This document shows, piece after piece, positions 10,388 to 20,500 of a DNA stretch of 34,264 bases; within the stretch, counting starts at the first letter, position 1; each line of letters opens with the position of its first letter. Where the stretch lies: positions 1 through 34,264 of the IMG/VR virus record IMGVR_UViG_3300043436_004252. The stretch is one strand, 5' to 3'. The stretch comes from a virus. The notes under the pieces were generated by a model. It made no database searches and was not told the origin of the DNA. It was given only the letters and a program-made list of their open reading frames with translations. Made by a program: the position numbers and the translations under genes.

Positions 10388-13221
10388 TGGCAGTCATTAT
10401 AAATTTAAAGGAGATATTCGCAACCGATAGTCAAGTTGAGGTCTCAAACAAAGTAAACTTCAACTTCAATCAATTAATTGCACTTGGTATAGGTGGAACT
10501 GGTCCAACTGGTTTAACTGGTCCAATCGGCCCAGCTGGTCCAATCGGTCCAACCGGCCCAGCCGGCCCAACCGGATCAGTCATTTATGGAACAACTCCAG
10601 CGACCGCAGCCGCAAGCGCTCCGTTTGGTGCACCTGCTGGCATTACAATAGGCGATATTCTGATCACAGCTGACAAAGTTCTTAAACGGGTTTCAACTAG
10701 CGGATCGAATATTTACGGTTGGGAAGTACTAACTGATTTTAATTCACTAGTGCAAGCCGCCTTGGGTACAAATATTTCACCCTACGTTAGATTGGGAGCC
10801 ACGTCTAGAGTTGTAAAACCTAGAGTTACAGCAGGTTTAGATTTAACTAATAGCGTGACTAGTACTGACCCTAACTTTGTAATCCCAGGATTAGGAACAA
10901 ATTACCAGACAGTTCTCTATAATTTCAATGAGCTAAAGACCCGCTCATTATCCCTAGTCGGGTCAAACATTGCTGCCATTTTAAATTCATCAACCGAAGT
11001 ATCATTTAACGCAAGTAGCTCATCCGTTGTAAGTTTAACAAATAATCAAATAACCGTATCAGCAGGTCACGGATTAAGTACTGGCCAATTCGTAACTTAT
11101 TCGAACGAGGGCGGTACCTCAATCGGTGGACTAACCAATAACAGCGGATATTACGTGTACGCTCCAAGTTTAACCGTATTTTCTCTTTGTGAGACGTATG
11201 TTCAGGCCTTGGCTGGGACTCCAGTAATAGATCTTACGAGTTTAGGAGCTTTGAATTCAGGAGCTCCGCATAAATTCATAACTTATCCAGCATCAGTAGA
11301 CAGTATATTTCCACAAACTTCAAATTTATCAGTTTACTCGTTCTTTAATAGCACGGCATCTGCGGCAAAGGAATTTGAAACCGACCCAAGTGCAAAGGGT
11401 TACAGAGGTCAAATTGAACTAGGTTCATTAGACACTCTGCCGACTGCATACAATGGAATCACTACTCAAAACTTCTTAATTAGTCCAAGCTTTGAAAATC
11501 TAAGAATCCGAAAGTACCGATTAGGCGGATTCACATTAAGCGGTGGAACCACTGCTAATCCAGGAGACTACATGCTCCGAGCAGAATACGATCTTTCCTC
11601 AAGCGGTAGTGAAGTTGCTGAATCATTCTCACCTCGAAGAAATAGCGAGCACCGTTGGTTAATCAACAAGGCTGGCACTTCACAATCAGTCGGCCGAACC
11701 GTTGAAATGAAATTAACTAATGAGCACATATTAGCAAATACCGAGTCGACTGCAGTTGCTGCAGGAGTCAGCGTCGATGGCTTATTTTTTAAGCGAAACT
11801 CAAGCTTTGGAGGAGGTTTAACAGTTAATTACTTTGCAATAGGATTCAATCCAGCTAATAATAACTCAATTGATTTCGATGCTCCAAGTGGAGTAACTTT
11901 CAACTTTAATCAAAATATCGTATTGGGTTCGGGAGTTACCTCAACGCTAAAGGCAAATGGAATTGATTTTGCCTCTGGTACTGGTACAGCTTGGACGGTC
12001 ACTGCCGTAAACGGAGATCTTAAACTTCAAACCTTAAATCCAGTGTCAACGATTTCGTTAAATAATGCAGTCGTTGTAAGAGATAATCGACTTGCGCAAG
12101 GATTGCCTTTCCCGGTAACTCAAGTTGTATCAACCGATGCAAACACGCTTGATGATTACGAAGAAGGCACGTGGACCCCAGTTCTTTATGGCGGAGCCTT
12201 ACAAAATCAAGCAACGACAAATCCATCATTTAAACGACTCATGACTGACACGGCTGGCCCGGCTGGAACTGGAACTCCATTAGGCGGACCTGCTAGAGCT
12301 TATTACACAGCCGGCGGTCCAGTTTATCAGGTCGGGCTATACGGGCCTCTTGGCTCAGGCTCAGGTTACACATGGCGTGATATTCCAATCGATGTTACCT
12401 ATGCTCGATACGTAAAGGTCGGAAAAAAGGTTACATGTTGGGTGAACTTTGCAATCAATCCAAGTTTCAACTGGATAACAACTCTATACACCGGAGCATG
12501 GAACTCGGTCAATACACTGACTCAGGTCTTTACTGCTGGTACAAATGCAAGCCGTTGTGATTTCTTGTATGATGTGAATCAGGACTGGTCTAATAGCTGT
12601 GCCATAGGGCTTACTCTACCGTTTGGCGCAGCAGTTGCTCCATCCGCCGGTTCTACATCATTCTCTTTGTATGATCCTGACGCTGACCAGCTTAGTTCAA
12701 CCGTGCTGGCCGGAACATATAATCTACAAATCGACAATAATGTGAGCGGTTTGCCTAATCCTTTCGGATTAGGTCCAAACTATCCAATCGTACACTATCC
12801 AGCGTTCTATCAGAATCCACTAACCGTTAGCGCGGGAGTTGCAAGCGGTGGAGGAGTTGAAACAGGCGGAGCAATCGGCCTAGTTTCTAACATGTTACCA
12901 ATCAATCCAACTGGAAAGTCGGAAATTAGAATCGGCGTAGTTAATACCAGAGTTACAGTTACTGGTTCACCATTTTTTGACTATTCAGTCAGCTATTCAC
13001 CAGCTGCACTATTCTTTGGAGAAAGAGATTTTGCAGATACTAACGCGTTCACCTCATCCGGCGGGCGCCGAACTTTTGGTACAAGTAGACTGAGTCCAGT
13101 CACTGCACTTGACTGCCTATATGAAGCATGGATTCCAGCAGCCGGAAATACAGCAGATGCAAACATTGTGGATAAGTTAATCAGATTCCAATGTCACTTT
13201 ACGTACGAAACTGCAACTTAA
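10387..13221 (+). CDS. Tail-fibre-like protein with short Pro-rich collagen stretch
   Basis: A 944-aa protein whose ATG overlaps the stop of the upstream gene (TAATG), so translation is probably coupled. The N-terminus holds NKVNFNFNQLIALG (residues 21-34); a related NFNFN motif occurs near the N-terminus of the gene at 17575 and may be a virion-attachment element (inference). Residues 39-62 are eight uninterrupted Gly-X-Y triplets, Pro-rich (GPTGLTGPIGPAGPIGPTG), a classical collagen-like stretch that can trimerise fibres. The body is beta-rich. Residues about 589-598 (DDYEEGTWTP) match a motif found in many phage tail-fibre and tailspike C-terminal regions. The remaining 350 residues have aromatic, Gly-rich beta segments that could be the receptor-binding end. 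The stop overlaps that of the convergent minus-strand gene by 4 nt. I am confident of a fibre/adhesin role, less so of its exact place in the virion. Confidence 0.75.
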   Translation: MAVIINLKEIFATDSQVEVSNKVNFNFNQLIALGIGGTGPTGLTGPIGPAGPIGPTGPAGPTGSVIYGTTPATAAASAPFGAPAGITIGDILITADKVLKRVSTSGSNIYGWEVLTDFNSLVQAALGTNISPYVRLGATSRVVKPRVTAGLDLTNSVTSTDPNFVIPGLGTNYQTVLYNFNELKTRSLSLVGSNIAAILNSSTEVSFNASSSSVVSLTNNQITVSAGHGLSTGQFVTYSNEGGTSIGGLTNNSGYYVYAPSLTVFSLCETYVQALAGTPVIDLTSLGALNSGAPHKFITYPASVDSIFPQTSNLSVYSFFNSTASAAKEFETDPSAKGYRGQIELGSLDTLPTAYNGITTQNFLISPSFENLRIRKYRLGGFTLSGGTTANPGDYMLRAEYDLSSSGSEVAESFSPRRNSEHRWLINKAGTSQSVGRTVEMKLTNEHILANTESTAVAAGVSVDGLFFKRNSSFGGGLTVNYFAIGFNPANNNSIDFDAPSGVTFNFNQNIVLGSGVTSTLKANGIDFASGTGTAWTVTAVNGDLKLQTLNPVSTISLNNAVVVRDNRLAQGLPFPVTQVVSTDANTLDDYEEGTWTPVLYGGALQNQATTNPSFKRLMTDTAGPAGTGTPLGGPARAYYTAGGPVYQVGLYGPLGSGSGYTWRDIPIDVTYARYVKVGKKVTCWVNFAINPSFNWITTLYTGAWNSVNTLTQVFTAGTNASRCDFLYDVNQDWSNSCAIGLTLPFGAAVAPSAGSTSFSLYDPDADQLSSTVLAGTYNLQIDNNVSGLPNPFGLGPNYPIVHYPAFYQNPLTVSAGVASGGGVETGGAIGLVSNMLPINPTGKSEIRIGVVNTRVTVTGSPFFDYSVSYSPAALFFGERDFADTNAFTSSGGRRTFGTSRLSPVTALDCLYEAWIPAAGNTADANIVDKLIRFQCHFTYETAT
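10501..10572 (+). repeat. Short collagen-like Gly-X-Y stretch, 8 triplets
   Basis: Eight consecutive Gly-X-Y triplets with Pro in the X position of seven of them, coding for residues 39-62 of the tail-fibre-like protein. The Pro content is what a stable triple helix needs. It contrasts with the nearly Pro-free collagen tracts of the giant gene at 24086. Confidence 0.9.
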
Positions 13222-14009
13222 GCCTTTAGTTTAAATGGAATAGCCTTCTTTTTTTCAAGCATTCGACTGTAATCTAGTAGAACATTAGGATCGAATCCAT
13301 GGACGGGTTTCATGATACGATTGACCAAGATAATGTCCTTTGCAAGACAAATTCCGTCAGACAGAACAACATGGTCCGTGCCTGAAACGACTATCACATT
13401 CTGGTCAGGATTAAAATCGGTCAAGTTAGGTTTTGCCTCAAGCAGCCGGGACTTAAACTCGGAATTCTTTAGACTTGGTAAATCCAATACCGCCTTTCTT
13501 TTGATAGAGTAACCTAAATTGCATTTACTCTTTAGGTTTAATCTGTAAACCTCGTACCTGTCTAATTTAGTGGACTTACTAACAATATAGATCACATCCT
13601 GTTTGTGTATTTGATTATTGTTTAAATGAAAGTGAATGTGTTCTAATACTGGAATCTGTTTTCTTAGATACGATGCCATTACTTCAGACAAGATGGATGA
13701 GCATGCCTTAATGATATTCTTACCATTAGAGTCATCGGGCTGGGCCAATTGAGTTACTATTTCCATTAACTTTTCGTGTGACCTGACCACATTCAAATGT
13801 GAATCGTAAACCTTTTTATCAGCTATTACTGTGTTTAAATTTAGGTAATGAAAGACTATTTCGTAGAAGTTGGAAAAGTCACTATCTAAGTTTGAGAGAT
13901 ACTTCTGCTTCGCGTCCAAGAGAATGTACGTGTAATACTCTAGGTCAACAAAATTCGCTTGGCAGAGCCACATTGGGTCTAGCACAAGCTTGGGGTTTAA
14001 AGGTTTCAT
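13218..14009 (-). CDS. Unrecognised 263-aa protein, lone minus-strand gene
   Basis: It reads from ATG at 14009 down to a TAA whose complement is 13218-13220, sharing a TTAA with the stop of the convergent fibre gene. The protein is Lys-, Leu- and Asn-rich and looks globular. The N-terminal half is mostly helical (MKPLNPKLVLDPMWLCQANF, LEYYTYILLDAKQKYLSNL). The second half is more beta (KQDVIYIVSKSTKLDRYEVY, NVIVVSGTDHVVLSDGICLA). No signal peptide, membrane helix or metal or nucleotide motif is clear. It is the only minus-strand gene in the window and has its own AATAAATAAT late-promoter box at 14029-14038, so it is probably a late product read against the structural operons. I do not recognise the family and give no function. 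Confidence 0.7.
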   Translation of the reverse strand: MKPLNPKLVLDPMWLCQANFVDLEYYTYILLDAKQKYLSNLDSDFSNFYEIVFHYLNLNTVIADKKVYDSHLNVVRSHEKLMEIVTQLAQPDDSNGKNIIKACSSILSEVMASYLRKQIPVLEHIHFHLNNNQIHKQDVIYIVSKSTKLDRYEVYRLNLKSKCNLGYSIKRKAVLDLPSLKNSEFKSRLLEAKPNLTDFNPDQNVIVVSGTDHVVLSDGICLAKDIILVNRIMKPVHGFDPNVLLDYSRMLEKKKAIPFKLKA

Positions 14010-14028
14010 TGGTACCCCGATTTTTCTT

Positions 14029-14038
14029 ATTATTTATT
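14029..14038 (-). promoter_or_regulatory. Late-promoter box for the minus-strand gene
   Basis: Read on the minus strand this is AATAAATAAT, matching the NATAAATA form of the T4-type late promoter. It ends 19 nt upstream of ATG 14009. With T4-type spacing, transcription would start about 6 nt below the box and leave a short leader. It sits divergently to the plus-strand box at 14065-14074. Confidence 0.6.
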
Positions 14039-14064
14039 TGACGGCTAAAACCTAGATCCGCTGC

Positions 14065-14074
14065 GATAAATAAC
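14065..14074 (+). promoter_or_regulatory. Late-promoter box GATAAATAAC
   Basis: GATAAATAAC is identical at all ten bases to the boxes at 17539 and 21890 and is close to the T4 late consensus TATAAATA. With T4-type spacing the transcript would start near 14078, right at the Shine-Dalgarno sequence of the gene at 14090. No -35 element is needed for this promoter class. Confidence 0.7.
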
Positions 14075-14077
14075 AAA

Positions 14078-14082
14078 AAGGA
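14078..14082 (+). promoter_or_regulatory. Shine-Dalgarno sequence of the gene at 14090
   Basis: AAGGA with a 7-nt spacer to ATG 14090. It is the only convincing Shine-Dalgarno sequence in the window; the other genes have A/T-rich leaders without one. It also fixes the start of this gene. Confidence 0.6.
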
Positions 14083-14089
14083 TTTTTTA

Positions 14090-16162
14090 ATGCAAGTAAT
14101 CACCTACAAGGTAATTCCGGAGCCTCCGAAAAACACCATCACTTTCAGTAAGAATTACAGAATTTTTTCTACTGGAGAACCCGTGCCTGGTGCACTCAAT
14201 ATCGTTAGCTTTGACGAGGATCTTGACCTAGGTAGTGCAAGCTCAACAAACATTATTCGTAAGATGAGGTACTCGTCTGATCGTGGAAATTGGTCATTGT
14301 GGTATCCATTCACACCAGCTGACCTAAGCGAACTTGCTGTTCTAGACTTTGGTGATGCACCAGTCTTTATAGAAGTAAAGTACGAGTACGATGATACGAC
14401 ATACAACCAGATAACTACACCATTAACGGTCAATGCAGTTAAATTTCGATTAAACAGCACCCACATTGCTGAATCACTATTCACACCAACCGTTTATTGT
14501 TCAACCGAAAGATGCCCAGCAATTATTGCGGAAAGAGAAGCGAGCTTTAAACCCTATGAGGTTGGTACAGCAATCGGTATTGCAAAGGAACTTAGTTTCC
14601 AGACCAATAAACTATTCGGCCATGAAGTTGTCTACTTTAAAACTGAACCTGACCGAGACGGTGGAGATTTCATATTTAAGGAATGGACCCTTTTCAAGAC
14701 GACCGATCGCAAATGTGTTAAGGTCGTCGTGCCTAATAATACTTTCCCGGATAACAAACCAAATTTCACTGAATTCGGAGTGGATTTTGAAATTCCTTTT
14801 GAGATTCATATTGATCACATATACTTTCAGTCAATATTTGGACCGGACACCCAGCCTCGTAAAAGAGATTACATGTACTTTCCATTAACCAATAGAATGT
14901 ACGAAATTCAAGGATCTTATCTGTTTAGAGGATTCATGATGGAACCCCTCTATTGGAAAATACAATTAACTAAATTTAGCCCAAACATTGATATGTTGAT
15001 GAAAACTGAGGATCGTCGATTCTTAGATAACATCATCATGTCAAGCGATGAACTTTTTGGAAAACCGGCAGAAGTTCAAAAGAAGGATGCATTAGATAAG
15101 AAACAATACAAGACAATATCCCATAAATTCGATGAGACCCGCAGATCAATTCATCCGGACCTAAGTAATAAGATTTTGGACTACACGTTTAATTATGCTC
15201 CATTGATTGAATATTATTATGATATGAGCGGAGTTAAACCAGCAATCGTTAACTATTCGGTAGTATCTAACGGAACATCGGCTGATCAAGAACTTACACC
15301 TAGTCAACCGTACACAATCTATGCATATCAAGATAGCGAAATTTACAAGGCCTGGACCGCTAGGCGATTGAATACTGGCGATTCTACTATAAGTAGTTCG
15401 GGTAAACCTCTACCTGTTAAAATGAATGGTCCTAAGGATTCATACAATCCAGCTACTGGAAAATACGTTGCAGTTGAAGGTTATAAGAACTTGGGATTTA
15501 GTGCAAGTGATCGTCGAGATATTACGGAATTTTCAACTGGAGTTTTTCAATTCAAACAGTCAGAAAATGCAGTAGTTTATAAATCAGTTGCATCCACGGT
15601 TAATACACCGAACATAACGTTCAGTGCTCTAGTTAAATTTAACAAAGGATCTCAGTCAATAAAATTAATTGACGGTTTCGATAATTTTCAAGAAAAAGGA
15701 ATGACCATCACCTGCAATTTGGTAGATATTGATGGAATTGATGCAACCTCAACCGTTTATGTTAATATAAACGGAACGAATTACACTTTTCCAGTCGGAC
15801 CTTTAAAATACGATAAATGGTATTCGGTAATAATTCCAGTATCCGCTCAATACGGCCAACTTGAAGTTAACATTTATTCTTTCGGCCAGGACCCAGCAAA
15901 CGTAAAGAATTACAATAGACTAATAAGTGTCTACTCTAATTCTGTTAAAACTGGCCAATTTTCTTTTGAAACAACTGAGAATTGGACCCTACCTAGTGCC
16001 AATTACTCAATTGCTAATATCAGATTATTCAACACAATGGTTCAAGAAGAAGATCACGAATTCATAGTGAGTCAGCTTTTCATTCGTGATGAATCTCTGC
16101 TTGAAATAATTGACAATGCTAGACCAAGATTAAACGTACCATTCATTTCAATAAACAAATAA
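14090..16162 (+). CDS. Virion structural protein with C-terminal LamG-like domain
   Basis: A 690-aa protein with a good Shine-Dalgarno sequence and its own late-promoter box. Residues 1-105 look like a beta sandwich (KMRYSSDRGNWSLWYPF, VFIEVKYEYDD), similar in feel to the FnIII-like modules of baseplate proteins. The middle section contains PRKRDYMYFPLTNRMYEI at residues 256-273, with a dense mix of aromatic and basic residues. Residues about 506-690 look like a concanavalin/LamG-type jelly roll: NITFSALVKFN at the start, KYDKWYSVIIPVSAQYGQL in the middle and SIANIRLFNTMVQEEDHEF near the end, which is the usual LamG strand order. Such domains bind glycans in many phage fibres. The next gene follows after 4 nt. 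A tail or baseplate component with carbohydrate-binding ability is likely; the exact family is not recognised. Confidence 0.6.
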   Translation: MQVITYKVIPEPPKNTITFSKNYRIFSTGEPVPGALNIVSFDEDLDLGSASSTNIIRKMRYSSDRGNWSLWYPFTPADLSELAVLDFGDAPVFIEVKYEYDDTTYNQITTPLTVNAVKFRLNSTHIAESLFTPTVYCSTERCPAIIAEREASFKPYEVGTAIGIAKELSFQTNKLFGHEVVYFKTEPDRDGGDFIFKEWTLFKTTDRKCVKVVVPNNTFPDNKPNFTEFGVDFEIPFEIHIDHIYFQSIFGPDTQPRKRDYMYFPLTNRMYEIQGSYLFRGFMMEPLYWKIQLTKFSPNIDMLMKTEDRRFLDNIIMSSDELFGKPAEVQKKDALDKKQYKTISHKFDETRRSIHPDLSNKILDYTFNYAPLIEYYYDMSGVKPAIVNYSVVSNGTSADQELTPSQPYTIYAYQDSEIYKAWTARRLNTGDSTISSSGKPLPVKMNGPKDSYNPATGKYVAVEGYKNLGFSASDRRDITEFSTGVFQFKQSENAVVYKSVASTVNTPNITFSALVKFNKGSQSIKLIDGFDNFQEKGMTITCNLVDIDGIDATSTVYVNINGTNYTFPVGPLKYDKWYSVIIPVSAQYGQLEVNIYSFGQDPANVKNYNRLISVYSNSVKTGQFSFETTENWTLPSANYSIANIRLFNTMVQEEDHEFIVSQLFIRDESLLEIIDNARPRLNVPFISINK

Positions 16163-16166
16163 TATT

Positions 16167-17519
16167 ATGTACAAAGACTTAAATAAATCAAAAATCTTCG
16201 ACAATGTCAACTTAGGATTTGAGTTTGAATTCTTTTCACCGATTCCAAGGGAGGAGCTTGCTGAGAAATTAAAGACAGCTCTCAATAAGGATATTGTATG
16301 GACCGACGAGTATCGATCGGAACTACCTGTGACAAGAGATCAATTCAAACTTGAAGCGGACTTTTCTGGCGGATTCAAAATGAATGAGCTTGTGACTGGT
16401 GTAATGCCGTATTCTGAAGCAATTCACATCATGTACAAGGTAATGAATTTCATCGATGAAAATGGATTCACGACCGATCGCACTGGACTTCACATCAACT
16501 TATCATTCAATGAATTCGATATGGGTTTAACCGAAAAGCTTGAGAATCTAAATGTTTTCAAGTGTATTCTCTCCCTTAATGAGGAAAGGATATTTGAAAT
16601 GTGGCCCTCTGCAAAGTCTAGAATTCAGAGGATTTATAAAAACTCAGTTAGCAACATCTATCCAAAAGATAAATTCATTGCAGAAAACGCATTGCCTTAT
16701 GCAAAACCTGGAAATCCAATGGACTTTGCGTTTCCTCAGTCTAAGTATTTCGGCCTAAACTTTGAAAAGCTAAGAGAGGGTTACCTCGAGATTAGATATG
16801 CTGGCGGACCTGAATACCAAACGCGTAGAGCAGATGCAACTAATTTAATTAATTACATGTCTGAAAAGTTATATGAGACACTAAGGGCAAATACGACTTA
16901 CTCAATTGAGGAGCAAAAAAAGATAAATGATGTAATTAAGCTACAGAGACATAATACGCTAGCATTAAAAACTTATGAAAATTTCATAAAGAATTTTCCA
17001 GATATTGAACTCTACATTGACCTAAAGGACGATCCCAGAATAGTTGAGTCTAACTATAATAACTTAAGAGAAAGTCTGTTTGATCTAATAACCTTTGGTA
17101 AAATGAAAAAGGGTAAATTGAATTACGATACTGACTCAAAAAGAGTACAGGTCAAGGACTCAATCATTAAGGAGGGATTTGCACTACATGATCTAGATTT
17201 TATTAATTGTTCGATTGAGGCAGAGCTGTCACATTGTATGTTACACAGCTGCAAAGTTAGATCATCTAGAATTGCAGAATGCAGAATCCTAACCGACAAT
17301 GATATCCGATATTCTCATCTAGACGATTGTCTATTTGAGAGAGGTGGAGCCAATCGAATTGACTTAAGCTACATTAATAGTTCTCCAGAGAGTATCATTT
17401 ATGCAAACCTAAATGAGTGTATAGTGAGATCTGGGGTAATTGCCCTAGATTCAGAAGTTGATAATAAAACCGAGATTATTGCCGGTAATGCAAAGGGCAG
17501 TAAGAGACTCCTAAAATAA
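16167..17519 (+). CDS. Amidoligase-like enzyme fused to a Cys-rich solenoid
   Basis: A 450-aa protein 4 nt after the previous stop. Residues 1-220 carry the signs of the Amidoligase_2 type of the glutamine-synthetase-like COOH-NH2 ligase fold: GFEFEF at 17-22, LEADFSGG at 62-69, NELVTG at 73-78, GLHINLSF at 107-114 and YLEIRYAGG at 206-214. In that superfamily such acidic, His and Arg residues bind Mg-ATP and substrate and the enzymes form amide or peptide bonds; this is family knowledge, not shown here. Residues about 230-330 are helical. Residues about 341-430 form a short-period repeat with recurring Cys and Ser (INCSIEAELSHCMLHSCKVR, DDCLFERGG, LNECIVRSG), suggesting a small beta-helix or pentapeptide-like solenoid. 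It is co-transcribed with a structural gene, so it may modify a virion or host-envelope peptide. The solenoid fusion is unusual to my knowledge. A pure beta-helix structural protein is less likely. Confidence 0.55.
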   Translation: MYKDLNKSKIFDNVNLGFEFEFFSPIPREELAEKLKTALNKDIVWTDEYRSELPVTRDQFKLEADFSGGFKMNELVTGVMPYSEAIHIMYKVMNFIDENGFTTDRTGLHINLSFNEFDMGLTEKLENLNVFKCILSLNEERIFEMWPSAKSRIQRIYKNSVSNIYPKDKFIAENALPYAKPGNPMDFAFPQSKYFGLNFEKLREGYLEIRYAGGPEYQTRRADATNLINYMSEKLYETLRANTTYSIEEQKKINDVIKLQRHNTLALKTYENFIKNFPDIELYIDLKDDPRIVESNYNNLRESLFDLITFGKMKKGKLNYDTDSKRVQVKDSIIKEGFALHDLDFINCSIEAELSHCMLHSCKVRSSRIAECRILTDNDIRYSHLDDCLFERGGANRIDLSYINSSPESIIYANLNECIVRSGVIALDSEVDNKTEIIAGNAKGSKRLLK

Positions 17520-17538
17520 TGATGGGGTACTCAAAGTT

Positions 17539-17548
17539 GATAAATAAC
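17539..17548 (+). promoter_or_regulatory. Late-promoter box GATAAATAAC
   Basis: The box lies in the 55-nt gap between the amidoligase-like gene and the mucin-like gene, within TTGATAAATAACT, a 13-mer shared exactly with the box at 21890. It ends 26 nt before ATG 17575. It should drive the mucin-like gene and the glycosyltransferase together, because the 40-nt gap between those two has no such box. Confidence 0.7.
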
Positions 17549-17574
17549 TAAAAGCCCAAACACAGTAAACCGAC

Positions 17575-20500
17575 ATGTCAGTACAAGTAAAGATTTCAAG
17601 TATAAAATCCATCAACGGGACGAGCTTAAGCTCAGTGATCGACCTGTCTAATTTTAATTTTAACACATTAAAGACAGCCTTAGATGAATTTTTGACTTCA
17701 ATAAACTATGATCAGACTACTGGTGTGTCCGTTGACATTCAAGGAATCACCGCAAACACAGTCAAGATCAGACAAGGTTTAACTGTTTATGGTGCTCAAC
17801 AATCTGGAGGTATTTATCCAGAAGTGATAAACATGTATCCTACTGGTGCAATAACTGCAAAGAACGTTGTTGTTGAGGATGTACTAGAGGGTAGAAGATT
17901 AAGACTTAAAGTATTTGGAGTACTTCCTCCAACTGGCATACCTGGAGAAATCGTTTATATTACTGCGCAAAGTGGCAGAATTGAAGGATTTTACGGTTAC
18001 CTAGTTGCCACAGGTTGGACGCTACTTTCTGGAGGAGGCGGTGGAGCGTGTAGAGCAGCTATTACTAGATCAGCAACCCCAAACACTATCACAAGCGATA
18101 ATCAACTTGTATCAGATGGCCTGTTACCAATGCCTGCTCCGTTAACCACTAGTGAATATTTACTATTCGTTAACGGCCAGCAAATACTAGTCGGAGATGG
18201 TGATGTACTTGCTCCAGTATATTTTAGTAAGGATGGCGGAATAACTGCCTCAAATTACGGAGCAATTGATTCAACCGATGAACTCTATTGGAATACCTCA
18301 GTTGCTGGATTTGGATTAGACGGAAACGACATTGTTACCCTAATCTATTCGTCGGCTGATCCTTATTGTGGAGCAGCTGGAGTTACTTGCTCAACCGCAA
18401 TCGTCACGTCTGGGAATGATACTGCTCTTTACAATCAGCTTGGAGTTGAGGTAATACTCGATACTCCAGTTTCTCAAAGCTCTCCAGTAACAGTATGTAA
18501 GGTTCCAATTCCAACAGTTAATCCAACTGGAGCAGGTCTTTCGGCTGGTTATTTCTTGACCAATTCTGCGCTTGCTTTTGATATTACAACACCGCTTGCG
18601 ATTGGAGCAATTATTGGATTCACGATGCCGCAATCAATGAGTCTTTCTACATTCAATACAGTTAGAATATTTCATAATGTTGGAGGAACATACGTTGACG
18701 AAACCGTTTTGACTGGACCTTATGCCCCGAACTACTCAACTCGTAAAATATACGCTCAAGTAACTTCATTTAGTCCGTTTTTTGCGATTCCTCAAGTTCT
18801 AACAACCACTACATCGACTACAACAATATCACCAGTATTAACAACAACAATAGCTCCAACTACAACAACCACAACGTGTTCTCCTGGATCTATTTGGTAC
18901 ACGGTTGCAAACGTTTCGAATGCAACAACGGTTAATTTCGTTGGAACTCCAAGTGGACCATACCAAGTAACATTCTATCCAAACTCAGGAGGAAGCTATG
19001 ATCTAACTGCCCTGCATGGAGTAAACATAAGCCTGTCATGGATATTCAATCGTCTTGATACTGAATATGCAAGTGCTGGAATCAGTTCAGTATTTGGAAC
19101 ATACGTATTCACAACCTCAGGCGGCTGTCAATATTCAGTTAACGTTGCATTGGGTGCAACGACAACGACCACAACTGCGGCTGCGACTACGACAACAAGT
19201 ACGAGCACAACAAGTACAACGACTGCGGCTCCTACCACCACGTCCACGACGACTGCGGCTCCGACGACCACAACCACAACGGCTGCTCCAACTACGAGTA
19301 CAACTACAGCAGCTGCAACAACCACGACTACCACGAGTTACTGTAGCCTATTCACAATAACACCAACCATCAATAGCTTTGATAGGGTAGACGTCGCAAT
19401 ACAAGGAATCTCTTCAGGTTCTTATGAATTCTATGTAGATAATACCCTAGTTCATGCAGGAACTGTGCCTGAGCTCTATACAATAAACGGAATAACTCAA
19501 AATATACAATTTAAAGTTGTAATAGACGGCGGAACTTGCGAGTTCTGTTATGCTTTTGACTATGATAATCAAGTATTAACTCAAATTAACTGCACAAGTT
19601 ATGGAGTGACAACGACAACGACAACGGTAGCTCCGACTACTACGACTACGACTGCCGCTCCAACAACAACGACCACAACTGCAGCGGTTACCACAAGTAC
19701 GACCACCTGTACTCCATATAACTTCACGTACTTTGCGGATTCCGGCCAAGTATTATTCACAGTTGATATTGCGCCTATCCATCCTAGTCAAATCGATATA
19801 ACTGATCCGCTTGGAAGTGTCTTACCTAACGGTTCATATCCGGTTGTTACACCAGGAGGAGGTATCACTGACATTGGTCCATTACCTCTATCTCCTCCGT
19901 ATGGAACTTGGATAATTAGTCTATTCGGTTGTGATTACTTTATCACAGTTGCGACGCCTACCACTACTACGACAACGGCTCCTACGACCACAACTAGTAC
20001 AAGTACGACAACTAGTACGACAACTGCTGCTCCTACGACGACAACTAGTACAAGTACGACAACAAGTACGACCACAGCCGCTCCTACGACGACAACGACG
20101 ACTGAGGCTCCTACGACCACAACTAGTACAAGTACGACGACTACGACGACTGAGGCTCCTACGACCACAACTAGTACAAGTACGACGACTACGACGACTG
20201 AGGCTCCTACGACGACAACGACGACTGAGGCTCCTACGACCACAACTAGTACAAGTACGACGACTACGACGACTGAGGCTCCTACGACGACAACGACGAC
20301 TGAGGCTCCTACGACGACAACGACGACTGAGGCTCCTACGACGACAACGACGACTGAGGCTCCTACGACCACAACTAGTACAAGTACGACGACTACGACA
20401 ACGGAAGCTCCTACGACCACAACTAGTACAAGTACGACAACCAGCACGACCACAGCCGCCCCTACGACGACTACGACCACAGCCGCTCCAACCACGACGA

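Noticed and set aside
17811-17818. Minus-strand GATAAATA inside the mucin-like gene
   Set aside because: It would fire antisense to the gene with no minus-strand gene downstream, and it encodes part of a normal protein stretch.
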